NCBI RefSeq assembly: GCF_025452235.1 | Contig: NZ_CP104965.1 | Location: 2,786,501-2,850,500 of the forward strand | From: Devosia neptuniae | Lineage (GTDB): Bacteria; Pseudomonadota; Alphaproteobacteria; Rhizobiales; Devosiaceae | Direction: 5' to 3' | Length of the DNA: 64,000 bases | Shown here: positions 63,128 through 64,000 of the stretch, piece by piece | How the letters are laid out: every line of letters starts with the position of its first letter | Position numbering within the stretch: the stretch's first letter is position 1 | Notes under the pieces: model-generated | Told to the model about the DNA's origin: nothing | Seen by the model: the letters and a program-made list of their open reading frames with translations, nothing else | The model's database searches: none | Translations under genes and position numbers: made by a program

Positions 63128-63997
63128 TCATTTCGCTGCGGCAATGCCGTTGAGCACGGTCATGTCCTCGTCCGACAGCATAAGATCGGCGGCGAGCAGG
63201 TTTTCCTGCAGATGCGCCACCGAGGACGTGCCGGGGATCAACAGGAGATTGGGCGAGCGGCGCAACAACCAGGCCAGCGCCACCTGCATCGGGGTGGCAC
63301 CCAGCCGGCTCGCGACCTCGGACAGCGCCGACGACTGCAGGGGGCTGAAGCCGCCCAGCGGGAAGAATGGCACATAGGCAATGCCCGCCTGCGCCAGCTC
63401 ATCGATCAGGGCATCGTCCTCGCGATGCGCCAGATTGTACTGGTTCTGCACGCATACGATCGGCACCAGCTTGCGCCCTTCGGCCACCTGCGCCGCGGTG
63501 GCATTGCTCAGCCCGATATGGCGCACCAGGCCCCGGCTTTGCAGCTCCGCCAGCGCCGTCAGCGGCGCCTCGATCGAGCCCTCGGTCGGCCCCATGCCGA
63601 ACATGATCCGCAGATTGACCACTTCGAGTACGTCGAGGCCCAGATTTTTGCGGTTATCCTCGACCGCTTGCGCCAGGTCGGCAGCGGAAAAGGCCGGCAA
63701 CCACGAGGCATCCGCTCCGCGCACGGCACCGATCTTGGTCACGATGACCAGATCGTCCGGATAGCTGGGCAGCGCCTCGCGGATCAGCTGGTTGGTAATG
63801 TGCGGCCCATAGAAGTCGCTGGTGTCGATATGATTGATCCCCTGCGCGATCGCTTCGCGCAACACGGCGCGGGCGGCGTCGGGATCGCGCGGTGGCCCGA
63901 ACACGTGGGGGCCGGCGAGCTGCATTGCACCATAGCCCAGGCGCTTTACGTGACGCGGGCCCAGGGCAAAGGTTCCGGCTGCTGCTAAGTTGGACAT
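63128..63997 (-). CDS. Aldo/keto reductase, PdxI (YdbC)-like pyridoxal reductase
   Basis: A 289-residue NADPH-dependent aldo/keto reductase. It closely follows the E. coli YdbC/PdxI pattern as I remember it: RLGYGAMQLAGPHVFGPPRD, NHIDTSDFYGPH, LDVLEVVNLRI, and YVPFFPLGGFSPLQSS. PdxI reduces pyridoxal to pyridoxine. The Asp, Tyr and Lys of the AKR tetrad are in IDTSDFYG and VTKIG; the usual His is replaced in the VVNLR group. The start is at the right edge (ATG 63997), so its promoter lies outside. Its neighbour is a PNPOx-fold protein. Confidence 0.88.
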   Translation of the reverse strand: MSNLAAAGTFALGPRHVKRLGYGAMQLAGPHVFGPPRDPDAARAVLREAIAQGINHIDTSDFYGPHITNQLIREALPSYPDDLVIVTKIGAVRGADASWLPAFSAADLAQAVEDNRKNLGLDVLEVVNLRIMFGMGPTEGSIEAPLTALAELQSRGLVRHIGLSNATAAQVAEGRKLVPIVCVQNQYNLAHREDDALIDELAQAGIAYVPFFPLGGFSPLQSSALSEVASRLGATPMQVALAWLLRRSPNLLLIPGTSSVAHLQENLLAADLMLSDEDMTVLNGIAAAK

Positions 63998-64000
63998 GAT

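Overview
The window looks like a chromosomal segment of a GC-rich alphaproteobacterium of the order Hyphomicrobiales, most plausibly Devosia or a close relative. This rests on the flagellar regulators FlbT, FlaF and FliX, a growth-pole-ring-like giant coiled-coil protein, the cysG-DUF2849-cysI-cysH sulfite cluster and the many palindromic intergenic repeats. No sequence comparison could be run, so the genus is an inference. Nothing here looks like a phage, plasmid, transposon, CRISPR array or defence island; gene density is high and base composition is even.

Layout. (1) 1-8,122: branched-chain amino acid genes ilvC and leuA, the latter behind a newly noticed leucine-rich leader peptide, mixed with small enzymes (NUDIX, GFA, UPF0303, PhzF, GNAT) and a HisC-like aminotransferase. 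(2) 8,123-22,626: MscS channel, tRNA-Lys(CTT), cold-shock protein, TerC-family protein, a FemAB-like/flippase/GNAT group, acetyl-CoA synthetase, an exported GH3 enzyme, an LpxH-like phosphatase overlapping a GT4 glycosyltransferase, and two tandem MFS paralogues. (3) 22,870-29,009: a 1,794-residue polar coiled-coil protein, divergent from an Hpt phosphotransfer protein. (4) 29,013-40,866: ICMT-like methyltransferase, release factor 3, a SAM methyltransferase, then sulfite assimilation (ferredoxin, cysG, DUF2849, cysI, a cysH-DUF934 fusion, ferredoxin-NADP reductase, second ferredoxin), then a divergent FMN reductase/HxlR pair. (5) 41,034-47,783: YcjX/YcjF pair, PhoX phosphatase behind a four-unit Pho box, MetA and an unknown P-loop ATPase. 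(6) 48,019-59,673: flagellar genes flgE-flgK-flgL, flaF-flbT, flagellin, flgI-flgJ-flgN and fliX. (7) 59,678-64,000: DoxX, GST, Tet-type MFS, PNPOx-family protein and a PdxI-like pyridoxal reductase.

How the parts work together. The sulfite cluster carries a complete local route from APS to sulfide: CysH reduces APS to sulfite, CysI reduces sulfite with siroheme made by CysG, and the TrxR-like FNR plus a ferredoxin can supply electrons from NADPH. In the flagellar region, sigma-54-type promoters precede flgE and flgI, and a perfect CtrA-type box precedes fliX. This matches the Caulobacter scheme in which CtrA drives fliX and FliX works with FlbD on sigma-54 promoters.

Intergenic space is rich in palindromes. 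At least five sequence families form long inverted pairs at ten loci, and six of these loci lie between convergent genes.
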